Source of the DNA: Bin87 sp965217175
Lineage (GTDB): Bacteria > Chloroflexota > Dehalococcoidia > Lucifugimonadales > UBA3495
Reading direction: 5' to 3'
NCBI GenBank assembly: GCA_965217175.1
Contig: OZ244251.1
Coordinates: forward strand, 372,001 to 436,000
DNA: 64,000 bases
The position numbers were made by a program, and so were the translations under genes. Under the pieces are notes generated by a model. It did not search any database. It was given only the letters and a program-made list of their open reading frames with translations, and was not told the DNA's origin. Below, one piece after another: positions 18,452 to 26,240 of the stretch (the stretch's first letter is position 1; every line of letters starts with the position of its first letter).

Positions 18452-19570
18452 ATGGACTTTGGACTATTTGACACTTGGAACGCTTTGTACGATGGGGGAA
18501 AGGTACCCTGGGACGCCGATTATAGTGGCGGCAAGCTCCTTGAAGAGGAAGCCTACGTTCAGAACTGGAAAGAGATCGAAGCGGTTGAGGAGATGGGCTG
18601 GGACTACGTCTGGCTCGGCGGGGGTCACTTCTCCAAGCAGGCGAGCATGGACCCCCAGGTGCTGATGCTGGCCGCTGTCATCGCTGCCCGCACCGAAAAA
18701 ATCAAGATCGGGTCGTCCATTCACCGCCCGGTGATGAGGCAACCCGGCGAGACCGTATCCGCATCGGCGCTTCCGCATGAAAGATATGGTTTCGACAACC
18801 TGTTGATGGAAGACCCCATCCAGACTGCGGAGCAGGTCGCCATCGTCGACCAGGTCAGCAAGGGCCGGTTCATCTACGGCGCCGGCGGGCGAACTCGCGG
18901 CTCCGACACTCGTCGCGAACAGTTCTTCGAGTACCTGGAGGTTATGAAGCAGCTCTGGTCTGAGGATATTTTCTCCGGCTTCGAGGGAAAGTATTACAGC
19001 TACCCAGCGTTCTACGAGCCGTACCTTGCCATCCCCAAGCCCGTCCAGAAGCCCTACCCGGCCATGTTGTTGCCGGTGGACAGCCAGGAAAGCTTCGTGC
19101 CCATGGGCGAGCAGGGTTATCGAATCGCGGTAGGTGCGGGCAGTTCGCCTCACAACCTTCGGGGAACTTCGGTCCTGATTGAGGACGTGAAGCGATACAA
19201 GCAGGCGTGGCGGGATGCCGGGCACCCGGGCGAACCCACCACGGTGGTTCGCATACCGACGCTGGTGGCCGCCACGAAAGAAGAGGCCACGCGTGAGGTT
19301 GATGGCCTGATGAGTCTGGCCAGGCGGTATTACTCCGGCCGGATAGGGATCGGCAGCACCGACGCCGGCGCCGCCAGCCCCGACGCCACCGAGGAAGTAA
19401 ACCTCTTCGGGACGCCGGAGGAAGTGGTCGACAAGATCGAGATTCTCCGGGAAGACTTCGGCACCGACGAAATCATGTTCGAGGTGAACTGGACGTCTTC
19501 GGTCCCGCGGGACGTGGTGATGAACACCATGCGCCTCATCACCGACCACGTAATCCCCAAGTTCAAGTAA
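18452..19570 (+). CDS. LLM-class flavin-dependent oxidoreductase (luciferase-like)
   Basis: The 372-residue product has the luciferase-like TIM-barrel pattern: an opening MDFGLFDTWN, VEEMGWDYVWLGGGHFS near 45, RTEKIKIGSSIHR near 80, QVAIVDQVSKGRFIYGAGGR near 125 and LWSEDIFSGFEGKYYS near 165. Such enzymes use FMNH2 and oxygen to oxidise organic substrates. Expanded families of them are a feature of SAR202-type Chloroflexota. The ATG at 18452 is preferred over the upstream in-frame GTG because AAAGGAG lies eight bases before it. A terminator follows at 19625. Confidence 0.85.
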   Translation: MDFGLFDTWNALYDGGKVPWDADYSGGKLLEEEAYVQNWKEIEAVEEMGWDYVWLGGGHFSKQASMDPQVLMLAAVIAARTEKIKIGSSIHRPVMRQPGETVSASALPHERYGFDNLLMEDPIQTAEQVAIVDQVSKGRFIYGAGGRTRGSDTRREQFFEYLEVMKQLWSEDIFSGFEGKYYSYPAFYEPYLAIPKPVQKPYPAMLLPVDSQESFVPMGEQGYRIAVGAGSSPHNLRGTSVLIEDVKRYKQAWRDAGHPGEPTTVVRIPTLVAATKEEATREVDGLMSLARRYYSGRIGIGSTDAGAASPDATEEVNLFGTPEEVVDKIEILREDFGTDEIMFEVNWTSSVPRDVVMNTMRLITDHVIPKFK

Positions 19571-19624
19571 CACTGGGAAAAACTGGCAGGAACAACCTAC
19601 CCGGTTGATTATGACCAACAGGGA

Positions 19625-19657
19625 GGCGGTCGCGGTAACCATCGCGGCCGCTTTCTT
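19625..19657 (+). terminator. Rho-independent terminator
   Basis: GCGGTCGCG pairs with CGCGGCCGC (one G-U pair) around an eight-base loop and is followed by TTTCTTT. It ends the flavin oxidoreductase transcript. The 200 bases between it and the tRNA show no gene. Confidence 0.75.
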
Positions 19658-19866
19658 TGCGCCGTGGTCGAAGTAACATTCATCAGGCGCGATGCGGACG
19701 CGCGGCCACTGGCGCGGCACGGTTGATGCCACGTCGATACCCGCCTCGCCGGCTCTGATCCTGGCGTAGTGATACGTCAGCATCACCGGCAGTTGCCAGA
19801 TGGCTCCGCTCAGGGTTGCCGTTGCCGCCCCGGTGTGGCAAACTGGCTCACACATACTCGCTCAAC

Positions 19867-19943
19867 GGGCGGGCGTAACTCAGTGGTAGAGTGTTTGCTT
19901 CCCAAGCAAAAAGTCGTGGGTTCGAATCCCATCGCCCGCTCCA
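19867..19943. repeat. attL: 77-bp direct repeat
   Basis: The repeat spans GGGCGGGCG to the encoded CCA and matches 63799-63875 base for base. Flanks differ on both sides, so these are the edges of the shared attachment core. Confidence 0.85.
19869..19943 (+). tRNA. tRNA-Gly(CCC), left copy
   Basis: The acceptor arms GCGGGCG/CGCCCGC, a D arm ACTC/GAGT, the anticodon loop TTCCCAA (anticodon CCC) on stem TTTGC/GCAAA, a T arm with TTCGAAT and an encoded CCA end form a full cloverleaf. An identical copy lies at 63801-63875. The left flank is ordinary chromosome, so this is the left boundary of the integrated island. Confidence 0.95.
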
Positions 19944-19981
19944 CTTGGTTGGCCGCGCGATGGCCATCCTCTCGGTATTGA

Positions 19982-20398
19982 ATGATGGCAACTACACCTC
20001 CATTGACGACTAACCAGCTCCGCGAGGAGATCCGCGCGGCGCTATCGTCTGGGACGCTTACCGAGAGCGAGATTTTGCAGATGGTTTCTACGGCAGAACC
20101 GCCCGCCGCGACCAACGGCCACGCGCCCGCCGAGCCCGCCACCGGCGCCGACGACCTGCCCATCTACACGGAGTTGCCCGAGGGCTTGATTGACCTACCG
20201 AGAGCGGCTAAGAAGTATGACTGTAAGGGTCCAACACTTCGGACGTGGGTGCACCGCGGTCATCTGAAGTCAATGGGACGTTTACGCGGTTCTTCACCCG
20301 GTGGAGGTTACCTGGTAGTGTCCGAAGCAGACTTGGAACGCCATCTCGCGGCATCACCAAAAAAAGGGGGAAGACCGCGAAAAAACCGTAACGTCTGA
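19982..20398 (+). CDS. MerR/HTH_17-like DNA-binding protein, candidate excisionase
   Basis: The 138-residue product has a C-terminal HTH_17/MerR-type domain (LIDLPRAAKKYDCKGPTLRT, then a wing ending GGGYLVVSEADLERHL) and an AT-hook-like tail (KKGGRPRKN). The first 70 residues are a flexible, Ala/Pro-rich segment after a short helix. It lies 39 bases inside attL at the end opposite the integrase. This position and fold fit a recombination directionality factor that bends DNA at the attachment site. A terminator follows. The excisionase role is inferred. Confidence 0.6.
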   Translation: MMATTPPLTTNQLREEIRAALSSGTLTESEILQMVSTAEPPAATNGHAPAEPATGADDLPIYTELPEGLIDLPRAAKKYDCKGPTLRTWVHRGHLKSMGRLRGSSPGGGYLVVSEADLERHLAASPKKGGRPRKNRNV

Positions 20399-20428
20399 TA
20401 TTGACTTTCCTGAAACGTCTGATTTATG

Positions 20429-20460
20429 ATCTCCCCTAGCAACAGCTTGGGGAGATTTTC
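20429..20460 (+). terminator. Rho-independent terminator
   Basis: ATCTCCCC and GGGGAGAT form a perfect eight-base stem with a 12-base loop, followed by TTTTC. It ends the excisionase-like gene. Confidence 0.8.
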
Positions 20461-20573
20461 ATTGCGGTGGGGGCCAGAGTCCCGACGCCCTGGCAAAAGA
20501 AAAACCGCCGGTCGCAGATTGAGCCCTCGACCAGCGGTTACACACACACTCAGACCCCCACAGGGAGGTACAA

Positions 20574-20945
20574 ATGTTATCTGTATTTTACGCCACACCC
20601 GCGCCCTTTGTCCAAAGGCGGGTGTCCCTAAGTTCCGGATATTCGCCGGACACTGGCTGCGAGGTCGCACCGGCCTGCCTGGATTGCCCGCTCTCCCAAT
20701 GCAAACTTGATGATCTTGAATGGTACAGGTATTGGCGTTTACGCGCCAAACACCTGGCGATGGGTCAGGCCCTCGACAGGGAAGGGTTGAGCGAAGAGGA
20801 GGCTGGGCACCGGTTCCGGGTGGGCATACGCACCATCCGGCGGGCCCGGCGCACCTGTGGGTTGGCTAAACGGATACTGACGCCCGGCGACATCGCCACC
20901 TTCACCCGTCTGGCGGACGCAGGTGCGGTCCCGGAGGTGGCGTGA
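20574..20945 (+). CDS. Small HTH protein with a cysteine cluster
   Basis: The 123-residue product has CLDCPLSQCKLDD near residue 35, a CxxCx4C cluster that may bind zinc, and a C-terminal HTH (SEEEAGHRFRVGIRTIRRARRTCG). GGGAGG precedes the ATG. It is the first gene of the long rightward gene series and may be an early regulator of the island. No named family is recognised. Confidence 0.55.
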   Translation: MLSVFYATPAPFVQRRVSLSSGYSPDTGCEVAPACLDCPLSQCKLDDLEWYRYWRLRAKHLAMGQALDREGLSEEEAGHRFRVGIRTIRRARRTCGLAKRILTPGDIATFTRLADAGAVPEVA

Positions 20946-20949
20946 TGAT

Positions 20950-21168
20950 TCAGTTGGCCGTTTCCTCTGACGCGTCCGATTTCGTTCCTTTTCCCCGGGT
21001 GCGTTCCCACTGCTTCACCGCTTCCGGGTGGACTTCTCTAGCCGGTTTGGGTTCGCCAAACTCACCGGCATCTATACCCAATTCCTTGCGGTCTTCCTCG
21101 ATCTGCTCAAGGATGGCCGCCTCTTCTTCGTCGGTTGGGTCCCTATGGGTGGGCTTAAGATTCGGCAT
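20950..21168 (-). CDS. brnA: BrnA-like antitoxin
   Basis: The 72-residue product begins MPNLKPTHRDPTDEEEAAIL, continues EQIEEDRKELGID and ends with a basic tail. This matches the BrnA pattern of TDEEEAAI, a D/E-rich helix and a DNA-binding RHH-type end. It overlaps the end of the BrnT gene by 14 bases, the standard toxin-then-antitoxin order. BrnA binds BrnT and represses the shared promoter. The RHH part is short here, so the call leans on operon position. Confidence 0.6.
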   Translation of the reverse strand: MPNLKPTHRDPTDEEEAAILEQIEEDRKELGIDAGEFGEPKPAREVHPEAVKQWERTRGKGTKSDASEETAN

Positions 21169-21415
21169 ATTCCCTAACCTCACTCCGGCTCGAAAGGCGG
21201 AGGCTGATGATGCGGCATCGCGATTCCCGCATTGTGTAGACAACGGTGTGGAGGCGGTCCCCGATATATCCGGTGGCCATGAACCGGACTTCGCCGTGCC
21301 GGTCGCTGCGGCGGGTGGTCGCGGTGTTCCATTCAAAGTGGCTCACGGAGTCGAAGTCGAGACCGCGCCGGGCGAGTGTTTCAACTCGCTTGACTTCGTC
21401 CCACTCGTACTCCAC
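21155..21415 (-). CDS. brnT: BrnT-family toxin
   Basis: The 86-residue product has the BrnT layout: YEWDEVKRVETLARRGLDFD at the start, then RFMATGYIGDRLHTVVYTMR and RIISLRLSSRSEVREY, the RelE-like barrel with its C-terminal basic residues. BrnT is a ribosome-independent RNase that arrests translation. The GTG at 21415 was chosen because the family starts close to the FEWDE motif. It is the only leftward unit in this part of the island and could stabilise it by post-segregational killing. Confidence 0.75.
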   Translation of the reverse strand: MEYEWDEVKRVETLARRGLDFDSVSHFEWNTATTRRSDRHGEVRFMATGYIGDRLHTVVYTMRESRCRIISLRLSSRSEVREYAES

Positions 21416-21492
21416 GCCTTGATTGTAACCACAACCGCCCAGGCAGTCGAATGGCCGGCGTCGAAACAGACTGGCCGTGAGGAGGTGGAGTG

Positions 21493-21912
21493 ATGGCCGG
21501 GTCAATCGGTGTGCGGACCTATCGCAGTTGGCCGAACCTCCAGGCATTCTATGACGAGCGCGGCGGTCAGTTCTCCGGAGAGTCGGACTTCGGTGTCCAC
21601 AACTGGGCCAACCCGGCCCGGCATCGTGAAAGCGCCTTCGACAAATGGAGAGTCTCGGTGGTGTCGGACACCGCCGACGTGTACGCCTTCGATTACAACA
21701 ACACAGACGTGCTGTTGCTGGGCACTGCGGTTCCCACGGAGGGCGATTCATTGAATGCGGATCGCATTAACGCCAGGTGGCCTCTTGGGATTCTTCATCC
21801 GGTTACCTATTGCGCCGCCGACCGGTTGTTCAAGGGACGGACCGAAAACGACAGCCTGGGCCGGCCCCTGCATTGGTTCGCCGACCGACTTGCAGACCAA
21901 GCGGTGTCCTGA
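21493..21912 (+). CDS. Hypothetical protein
   Basis: The 139-residue product has a mixed alpha/beta pattern with VSDTADVYAFDYNNTDVLLLGT in the middle. The ATG at 21493 is eight bases after GGAGG. Its TGA overlaps the ATG of the next gene. No family is recognised. Confidence 0.5.
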   Translation: MAGSIGVRTYRSWPNLQAFYDERGGQFSGESDFGVHNWANPARHRESAFDKWRVSVVSDTADVYAFDYNNTDVLLLGTAVPTEGDSLNADRINARWPLGILHPVTYCAADRLFKGRTENDSLGRPLHWFADRLADQAVS

Positions 21913-22091
21913 TGCCTGACGCGCGAGCCAAGCGGCGTCGGCAACGCCGTCAAGACCAGCAGGCGGCCGAGGACCTGGAGAAGGTCTCCGGATTCGCCGT
22001 GAAGACCCACATGGTCACGGGAGCGGCGATCGGAGGTGTGGCCCATGACGCTGCTGACCGTAGATCTGATCCGCCACGCCGGCTCGCATGA
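21912..22091 (+). CDS. Small basic hypothetical protein
   Basis: The 59-residue product is very basic at its N-terminus (ARAKRRRQRRQDQQ) and starts in an ATGA overlap with the upstream stop, which supports translation. Nucleic-acid binding is possible. Confidence 0.4.
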   Translation: MPDARAKRRRQRRQDQQAAEDLEKVSGFAVKTHMVTGAAIGGVAHDAADRRSDPPRRLA

Positions 22092-22106
22092 GGAGGGGTA
22101 AAGAGC

Positions 22107-22646
22107 GTGGGTCACACTACTGACAACGAGCACATCGGCGACATCGTGGCTGACCTCACCGTGCAAATGATGCGCCTTGCCGACGCTGCGGGCGTGCAAC
22201 GCCTCCTGGATGCTGCTAAGGACATCAAGTCTCGGGTAACCGGCACCGGTGACCAGTACGTGGAGTCGTCGGCGCTCACCCTGGAGCACCTGGTGGAGCC
22301 CATGTTGGACGCCCTGGGGTTCACCGCCGAGCAACGGTTCGTAGAACGCCACCGACCCAACGTCTACCACCTGATGACCTTGGGAAAGCCTGCTGTGCTA
22401 CTGGTGGCCAACGCCTTGGGTTCCACATTTGCCGGAAGCCCGGGGCTGACCAACTCCAACCCACGATATGAGTTCGTGCGGAAGGACACTGGGTACCCAG
22501 GCCGGCTAGCGTTCACCAACGGCATCAACTGGGTCGTTTTCGATAGCGACCCGGAGGTTCCGCCGAATCAGTTCACCATTTACCAACCCGAAGCGTTCTG
22601 GGACCTGTTCTTCCTGGGACGCTCCAACCGTCTCCAGGACGAGTAA
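22107..22646 (+). CDS. Protein resembling the HsdR N-terminal nuclease fold, active site not conserved
   Basis: The 179-residue product ends with a segment laid out like the PD-(D/E)XK domain at the start of type I restriction subunit R: LVEPMLDALGF near 60, RPNVYHLMTLGKPAVLLVANAL near 85, and FTNGINWVVFDS near 140. In HsdR-like nucleases the second element reads as Asp, then Glu-Ala-Lys; here Asn and Val-Ala-Asn stand in those places. If the fold assignment is right, it is a catalytically dead paralogue, possibly a DNA-binding or decoy protein. Confidence in the fold is moderate; a role is not established. Confidence 0.45.
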   Translation: MGHTTDNEHIGDIVADLTVQMMRLADAAGVQRLLDAAKDIKSRVTGTGDQYVESSALTLEHLVEPMLDALGFTAEQRFVERHRPNVYHLMTLGKPAVLLVANALGSTFAGSPGLTNSNPRYEFVRKDTGYPGRLAFTNGINWVVFDSDPEVPPNQFTIYQPEAFWDLFFLGRSNRLQDE

Positions 22647-22690
22647 GGGACCCTCGGCGCCTCGGGTCCACAGCACATTTAGACGATCGC

Positions 22691-22703
22691 GGTAGCGCCT
22701 AAC
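22691..22703 (+). repeat. Gene-junction motif GGTAGCGCCTAAC, copy 1
   Basis: An exact 13-base copy lies between the HsdR-like gene and the next small gene. The motif contains TAG and TAA in different phases. It recurs at eight other gene junctions, all inside the island. Confidence 0.65.
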
Positions 22704-22734
22704 TATCACCCCTAACCGCCAAGCAGGAGATGAC

Positions 22735-22920
22735 ATGCGAATACGACCACAGTGCGCGCCGGACCTGGTGATGGCCTGGCCCAACGAGTTTCGTGTGATG
22801 CAGCCGGGTTTCCAATGCGGGCAAACTGTGTTTGGTGCTTGCCTGATAAACCACCGGGTAGACCTGGCCGGCGACGGCAAACACAAGCAACGACATTATG
22901 GCCGTTGTGTGACGGCGTAG
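22735..22920 (+). CDS. Short hypothetical protein
   Basis: The 61-residue frame begins 6 bases after AGGAG and ends 12 bases before the replication-type gene. It has no recognisable motif; its ribosome site and position are the only support. Confidence 0.35.
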   Translation: MRIRPQCAPDLVMAWPNEFRVMQPGFQCGQTVFGACLINHRVDLAGDGKHKQRHYGRCVTA

Positions 22921-22932
22921 GGGGGAGCGACG

Positions 22933-24144
22933 ATGGCGGAAACGATCCGACACGACAACCCGGCAGCCATGCGCGAGGTCTCCATCGACCTGGACGGTGT
23001 GGAACTCAGTGCGTTCGTCGGAACCTCGGAGCGACCCATAGCGGAGACGATCTGGGGAGCGCTCCATGCTCTATACCAGAAAGCGGGGGAACCGGTGTCG
23101 TTCAACCGGGCGAAGTGGGCCAAGGACCTGGGCGTGTGCCAGAAAACGATCAGCAACGCCGTATCGCGGTTGAAGGCCGAACACCGACTGGAGCAGCGAC
23201 GTCGGGGTCGGGAATATCTCTACCGCACCACAACTGGACCCCAGCAGGTGGAGCTGGTATCGGTCGACGCCATTGCCGCCCGCCCGGGTCCCATTACCAG
23301 AGTTGACCAACTGCAAGACACCTGGATGGCTCCGTCGTCGAAGCCGACACCAGCTCAGCCGGGAAACGAGCAAGTGGCGGGTAACTGCCGGGAACCTGGC
23401 GGGAACGTTACGGGAACGTTGGGAGAAAGTGGCGAGCAAGTGGCGGGTAACTGCCGGGAACCTGGCGGGAATGTTACGGGAACGTTGGGAGAAAGTGGTG
23501 AGCAAGTGGCGGGTAACTGCCGGGAACCTGGCGGGAATGTTACGGGAACGTTGGGAGAAAGTGGCGAGCAAGTGGCGGGTAATCTGCAGGAAGCTGCAGC
23601 GCAAATCCCCCTGGTCAGTTGCCCGCGGTGTGGCCCTGGTTCGATGTTGCCCACGAAGATCAGACCTATCCAAACTGCTTCTTTGCCCGGTACGACCTAC
23701 TACTGCGCTGGTAGCAACCGCTCCTGCTCTCTGCTCTGGCACTCCACCGCAGGGGTTATTCACGAGGCAGGCCAACGCCAATTAACCCGCGATGAAGCTA
23801 CCGTTTTGGTGCAAAGACGCTTGGGGAAGCCTGAATCCGCACCACTGACCGACGGAACAAACCAACAGCGCGGCCGCTATCTCGATTCCTACCGAAGAAG
23901 ATTTGGACAGTTGCCTTGGGAAACCGCGGAAGGAACACGTTTTATCGACGGCGTGGTCCAGAGAAACACGGAGGGCGACGACCCCGAGCCTCGCGCGCCC
24001 GCGCCCGCGCCGGCCGGCCGGCCGGCCCGGTTAAATATTAACCAAGATAAACCAGAGTTATTAACCGGGCCGGCCGGCGCGCACACGCACACGCGCGAGA
24101 ACCGACCGGACAGTGCGGACCGGATTGCCGAAAGACCGCCTTGA
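22933..24144 (+). CDS. Putative replication initiator with winged helix and internal DNA repeats
   Basis: The 403-residue product has a winged-helix domain at 40-100 (KAGEPVSFNRAKWAKDLGVC, QKTISNAVSRLKAEHRLEQR), like phage and plasmid replication proteins. A segment of three 22-residue repeats (GEQVAGNCREPGGNVTGTL...) follows at about 146-217. Next comes a zinc ribbon (CPRCG ... YYCAGSNRSC), and the C-terminal tail is rich in Pro and Ala. The coding DNA holds 66-bp tandem repeats and, near its 3' end, a perfect 18-bp inverted repeat around AT-rich DNA. This recalls phage lambda O, whose origin lies inside the initiator gene. No ATPase motif is present, so initiation would need a host or other helicase loader. 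The function is inferred. Confidence 0.55.
   Translation: MAETIRHDNPAAMREVSIDLDGVELSAFVGTSERPIAETIWGALHALYQKAGEPVSFNRAKWAKDLGVCQKTISNAVSRLKAEHRLEQRRRGREYLYRTTTGPQQVELVSVDAIAARPGPITRVDQLQDTWMAPSSKPTPAQPGNEQVAGNCREPGGNVTGTLGESGEQVAGNCREPGGNVTGTLGESGEQVAGNCREPGGNVTGTLGESGEQVAGNLQEAAAQIPLVSCPRCGPGSMLPTKIRPIQTASLPGTTYYCAGSNRSCSLLWHSTAGVIHEAGQRQLTRDEATVLVQRRLGKPESAPLTDGTNQQRGRYLDSYRRRFGQLPWETAEGTRFIDGVVQRNTEGDDPEPRAPAPAPAGRPARLNINQDKPELLTGPAGAHTHTRENRPDSADRIAERPP
23368..23582. repeat. 66-bp direct repeats (3.3 copies)
   Basis: Copies begin at 23368, 23434, 23500 and 23566 (partial), each starting GAGCAAGTGGCGGGTAA, with only one or two base changes between units. The period is a multiple of three, so all reading frames stay open across it. 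The repeats could act as iterons for the encoded protein, or be a recent slippage expansion. Confidence 0.9.
24017..24078. other. Candidate origin: inverted repeat with AT-rich centre
   Basis: GCCGGCCGGCCCGGTTAA at 24017 pairs perfectly with its complement at 24061-24078, flanking 26 AT-rich bases in a very GC-rich context. Inside, GGTTAA-ATA-TTAACC forms another palindrome. It lies in the 3' end of the putative initiator gene, 430 bases after its 66-bp repeats. Confidence 0.5.
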
Positions 24145-24166
24145 GCGATAAGGCCGGGAGGATGCC

Positions 24167-24355
24167 ATGACAACCGAAATGCCCGAATTCTACTACTGCG
24201 CCAGTTGCGGATTCTTGGCCGAGGGCGGCCCTCAGCAATTGCGGTGCCGCTGCCGCAAGCCACAACCGGAGCCGCTGGACCTGGAACCAGCCACCCCCGC
24301 CAATGTCGCACGAGTGCGAGAGGCCATCGCTCTCGGCGGAAGAATCAGAGTCTAA
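24167..24355 (+). CDS. Small zinc-ribbon protein
   Basis: The 62-residue product has CASCGFLAEGG and CRCRKP, a zinc ribbon, followed by an acidic helix. GGGAGG precedes the ATG. It belongs to the compact rightward series; no family is recognised. Confidence 0.5.
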   Translation: MTTEMPEFYYCASCGFLAEGGPQQLRCRCRKPQPEPLDLEPATPANVARVREAIALGGRIRV

Positions 24356-24393
24356 AAAACGCGAACTTCACCACGCAACCAGGAGGCCAGATC

Positions 24394-24894
24394 ATGCCAC
24401 CAAAGAAGAACAGGAAAGCCGCTCCAGCCACCGCCAGACGGCGACGTGCCAAGGCCAACCCGGACGAATACCGCAGGGAGGGCCTGGTAACGGTCGACCA
24501 CGATTCCTTCAGCGCCATGCTGTTCGCTCCTCAGGAACTCAAGACCATCGAGCAGACTTCGCCGTACATGCTCTACCAAAACCGGTCCGACACCATCCAG
24601 GAGAAATATATCGTCCAGGTGCGGCGCATCGGCGGCGTTTGGGAGTACACCGTCGAGATTGGCGGCGTAGAGACGAAACTGCCCGGCAAGGTGTTCGACC
24701 GCCTGATGTCCTACCGCCAGTCCATCATCAAGGAACAGCGCCGGGATCAGGCCGAAAACCGGCTGCGTCGAGTCGCAGCCGAGGACCAGGCTGCGGCGAC
24801 CCGTGAGCCAGACGACCCGGCGGGCGCGCTGGCGTTTCTGGGCGGATCTGATCCGGACTTGGTGGAAAGCGACGACGACCTGGAAAACCGATGA
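24394..24894 (+). CDS. Hypothetical basic protein
   Basis: The 166-residue product has a Lys/Arg-rich start (PPKKNRKAAPATARRRRAK), a central beta-rich part (EKYIVQVRRIGGVWEYTVEI) and an acidic C-terminal tail. AGGAGG lies eight bases before the ATG. A nucleic-acid-binding role is possible; no family is recognised. Confidence 0.5.
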   Translation: MPPKKNRKAAPATARRRRAKANPDEYRREGLVTVDHDSFSAMLFAPQELKTIEQTSPYMLYQNRSDTIQEKYIVQVRRIGGVWEYTVEIGGVETKLPGKVFDRLMSYRQSIIKEQRRDQAENRLRRVAAEDQAAATREPDDPAGALAFLGGSDPDLVESDDDLENR

Positions 24895-24980
24895 TTACTA
24901 CCTACTGCTTGGCTCATGGCTTGGCTTCGGCTCTAGTGAGCCGAGGGGCGTCCCTTGAATCTCTAAATATCGGAGGGACC

Positions 24981-25298
24981 ATGTTCAAGAAGATTTTCAA
25001 GCGACCGGATCCCATGCCTATTACCGTAAGTAGGTTCATGGCAGGGGGGGCCATGTTCGGGATGGCGATGGGTCTGTGCGGCGGGCTCATAGTAATGGGC
25101 ATATTCGAGGGGATGTCCGCGACCGGGCATTTGGAAGAATCGCCGTCATTGGCATTCGGCGTATTCCTGGTCGTCTTTGGATGCGTCGGTGTCGCGGGGC
25201 TCATGTGGGCGTTCAATAGGATCTCCCAGAAAGTGGAAGCGAGGTACGACCTGGTCGACACGAAAGCCGGTCCGACAGTGCCCAAGATTGTGAGTTAG
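24981..25298 (+). CDS. Small membrane protein, two helices
   Basis: The 105-residue product has two hydrophobic helices (AMFGMAMGLCGGLIVMGIF and FGVFLVVFGCVGVAGLMWAF) and short charged ends. The ATG at 24981 is preferred because CGGAGGGA stands just before it. It is immediately followed by the next ATG. Confidence 0.5.
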   Translation: MFKKIFKRPDPMPITVSRFMAGGAMFGMAMGLCGGLIVMGIFEGMSATGHLEESPSLAFGVFLVVFGCVGVAGLMWAFNRISQKVEARYDLVDTKAGPTVPKIVS

Positions 25299-25493
25299 AT
25301 GCCGGGCCGCCTGATCACAGTCGGCGTGCTCGTCGTTTCGGAGAAACCTTACGCCGTCCTGGCGCCATATCCGGCCGGCGTCCACCTGGTTGAGGGCGAT
25401 GCCGGCGGCGAGATCACCGACCACACCAACCGCCCCGCGGTGGAACAGGGGGTCCACGTCGACGAGCGGGTCTCCTACGTGGAGGAGAAATAG
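25299..25493 (+). CDS. Small hypothetical protein
   Basis: The 64-residue product starts directly after the upstream TAG. It is beta-rich (LITVGVLVVSEKPYAVLAPY) and acidic at the end. No family is recognised. Confidence 0.4.
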   Translation: MPGRLITVGVLVVSEKPYAVLAPYPAGVHLVEGDAGGEITDHTNRPAVEQGVHVDERVSYVEEK

Positions 25494-25495
25494 TC

Positions 25496-25735
25496 ATGAC
25501 CGTGGTCACAAACTGCCGCAGGTGGTTGCGGCGATATTCCGTGAACTCCGTGTTCTCGGGGTTCGCGGCCGGGATAGCCACAGGAGTGCTGGTGGGGACC
25601 ATAGTTGGAGTGGATAGTGTCACTGGGATATTTCTGTTTTGGACGGTTGGAGTGTGCGCCGGAATCGCTTTCAGTTCCTACCTGGCTATACGCCGCAAAG
25701 CGCCGCGGGATGGGCCGACTGAAGGGGGCGGGTAA
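25496..25735 (+). CDS. Small membrane protein
   Basis: The 79-residue product has two predicted membrane helices (GFAAGIATGVLVGTIVGV and IFLFWTVGVCAGIAFSSYLA). A GGAGGAG site lies within the end of the upstream gene. Its TAA is followed at once by the next ATG. Confidence 0.45.
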   Translation: MTVVTNCRRWLRRYSVNSVFSGFAAGIATGVLVGTIVGVDSVTGIFLFWTVGVCAGIAFSSYLAIRRKAPRDGPTEGGG

Positions 25736-26185
25736 ATGACCTACGCCAAAAGAACCACGGTGTCGATGGCTCGTTCGAAAGAAGAGATAGAACGAGTCCT
25801 GGCCCGCTACGGCGCTGATAGCTTCGGATATGCGACAGAAGGGAATCGCGCGCTGATCACATTCTCGATGGAATCGCGCCGGATCCGTATGTTCCTGGTG
25901 TTGCCCGAATTTGAGGATTTTGAATACACGCCGACTGTTATGAAACGCACCCCCGCGGCCCAGCGGAAGGCCCACGACCAGGGTTGTCGGGAGCGTTGGC
26001 GGTCCCTCGTCCTCATAGTCAAGGCGAAGCTGGAAGCCGTCGCAGCCGGAATCACGACGCTGGAAACCGAGTTCCTGGCCCACATGGTCCTGCCCGATGG
26101 CCAGACCGTGGGCCAGTGGCTGCTGCCTCAAGTCGCTGACGCATACGACTCGCGACAGATGCCGCCGATGCTGCCGCCGGCGTGA
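25736..26185 (+). CDS. Conserved phage-type protein of unknown function
   Basis: The 149-residue product has the pattern of a common phage and prophage hypothetical family: an opening MTYAKRTTVS with SKEEIERVLARYGAD, a middle ESRRIRMFLVLP, and RERWRSLVLIVKAKLEAVAA followed by TLETEFLAHMVLPDGQTVG. Its function is unknown. Its presence supports a phage-related origin for this part of the island. Confidence 0.6.
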   Translation: MTYAKRTTVSMARSKEEIERVLARYGADSFGYATEGNRALITFSMESRRIRMFLVLPEFEDFEYTPTVMKRTPAAQRKAHDQGCRERWRSLVLIVKAKLEAVAAGITTLETEFLAHMVLPDGQTVGQWLLPQVADAYDSRQMPPMLPPA

Positions 26186-26240
26186 ATCTTCGAGGTGACC
26201 AAGAGGTGTTCTTCGCCAACCGACCCGGAGGAAAACGACC

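Noticed and set aside
23368..23582. CRISPR-like array
   Set aside because: The 66-bp units are adjacent with no spacers and lie in a coding frame; they are tandem repeats.
23273..23785. Second reading frame across the 66-bp repeats giving WRVTAGNLAG-type units
   Set aside because: A 66-bp period keeps all frames open; the winged helix and zinc ribbon on either side are in the 22933 frame.
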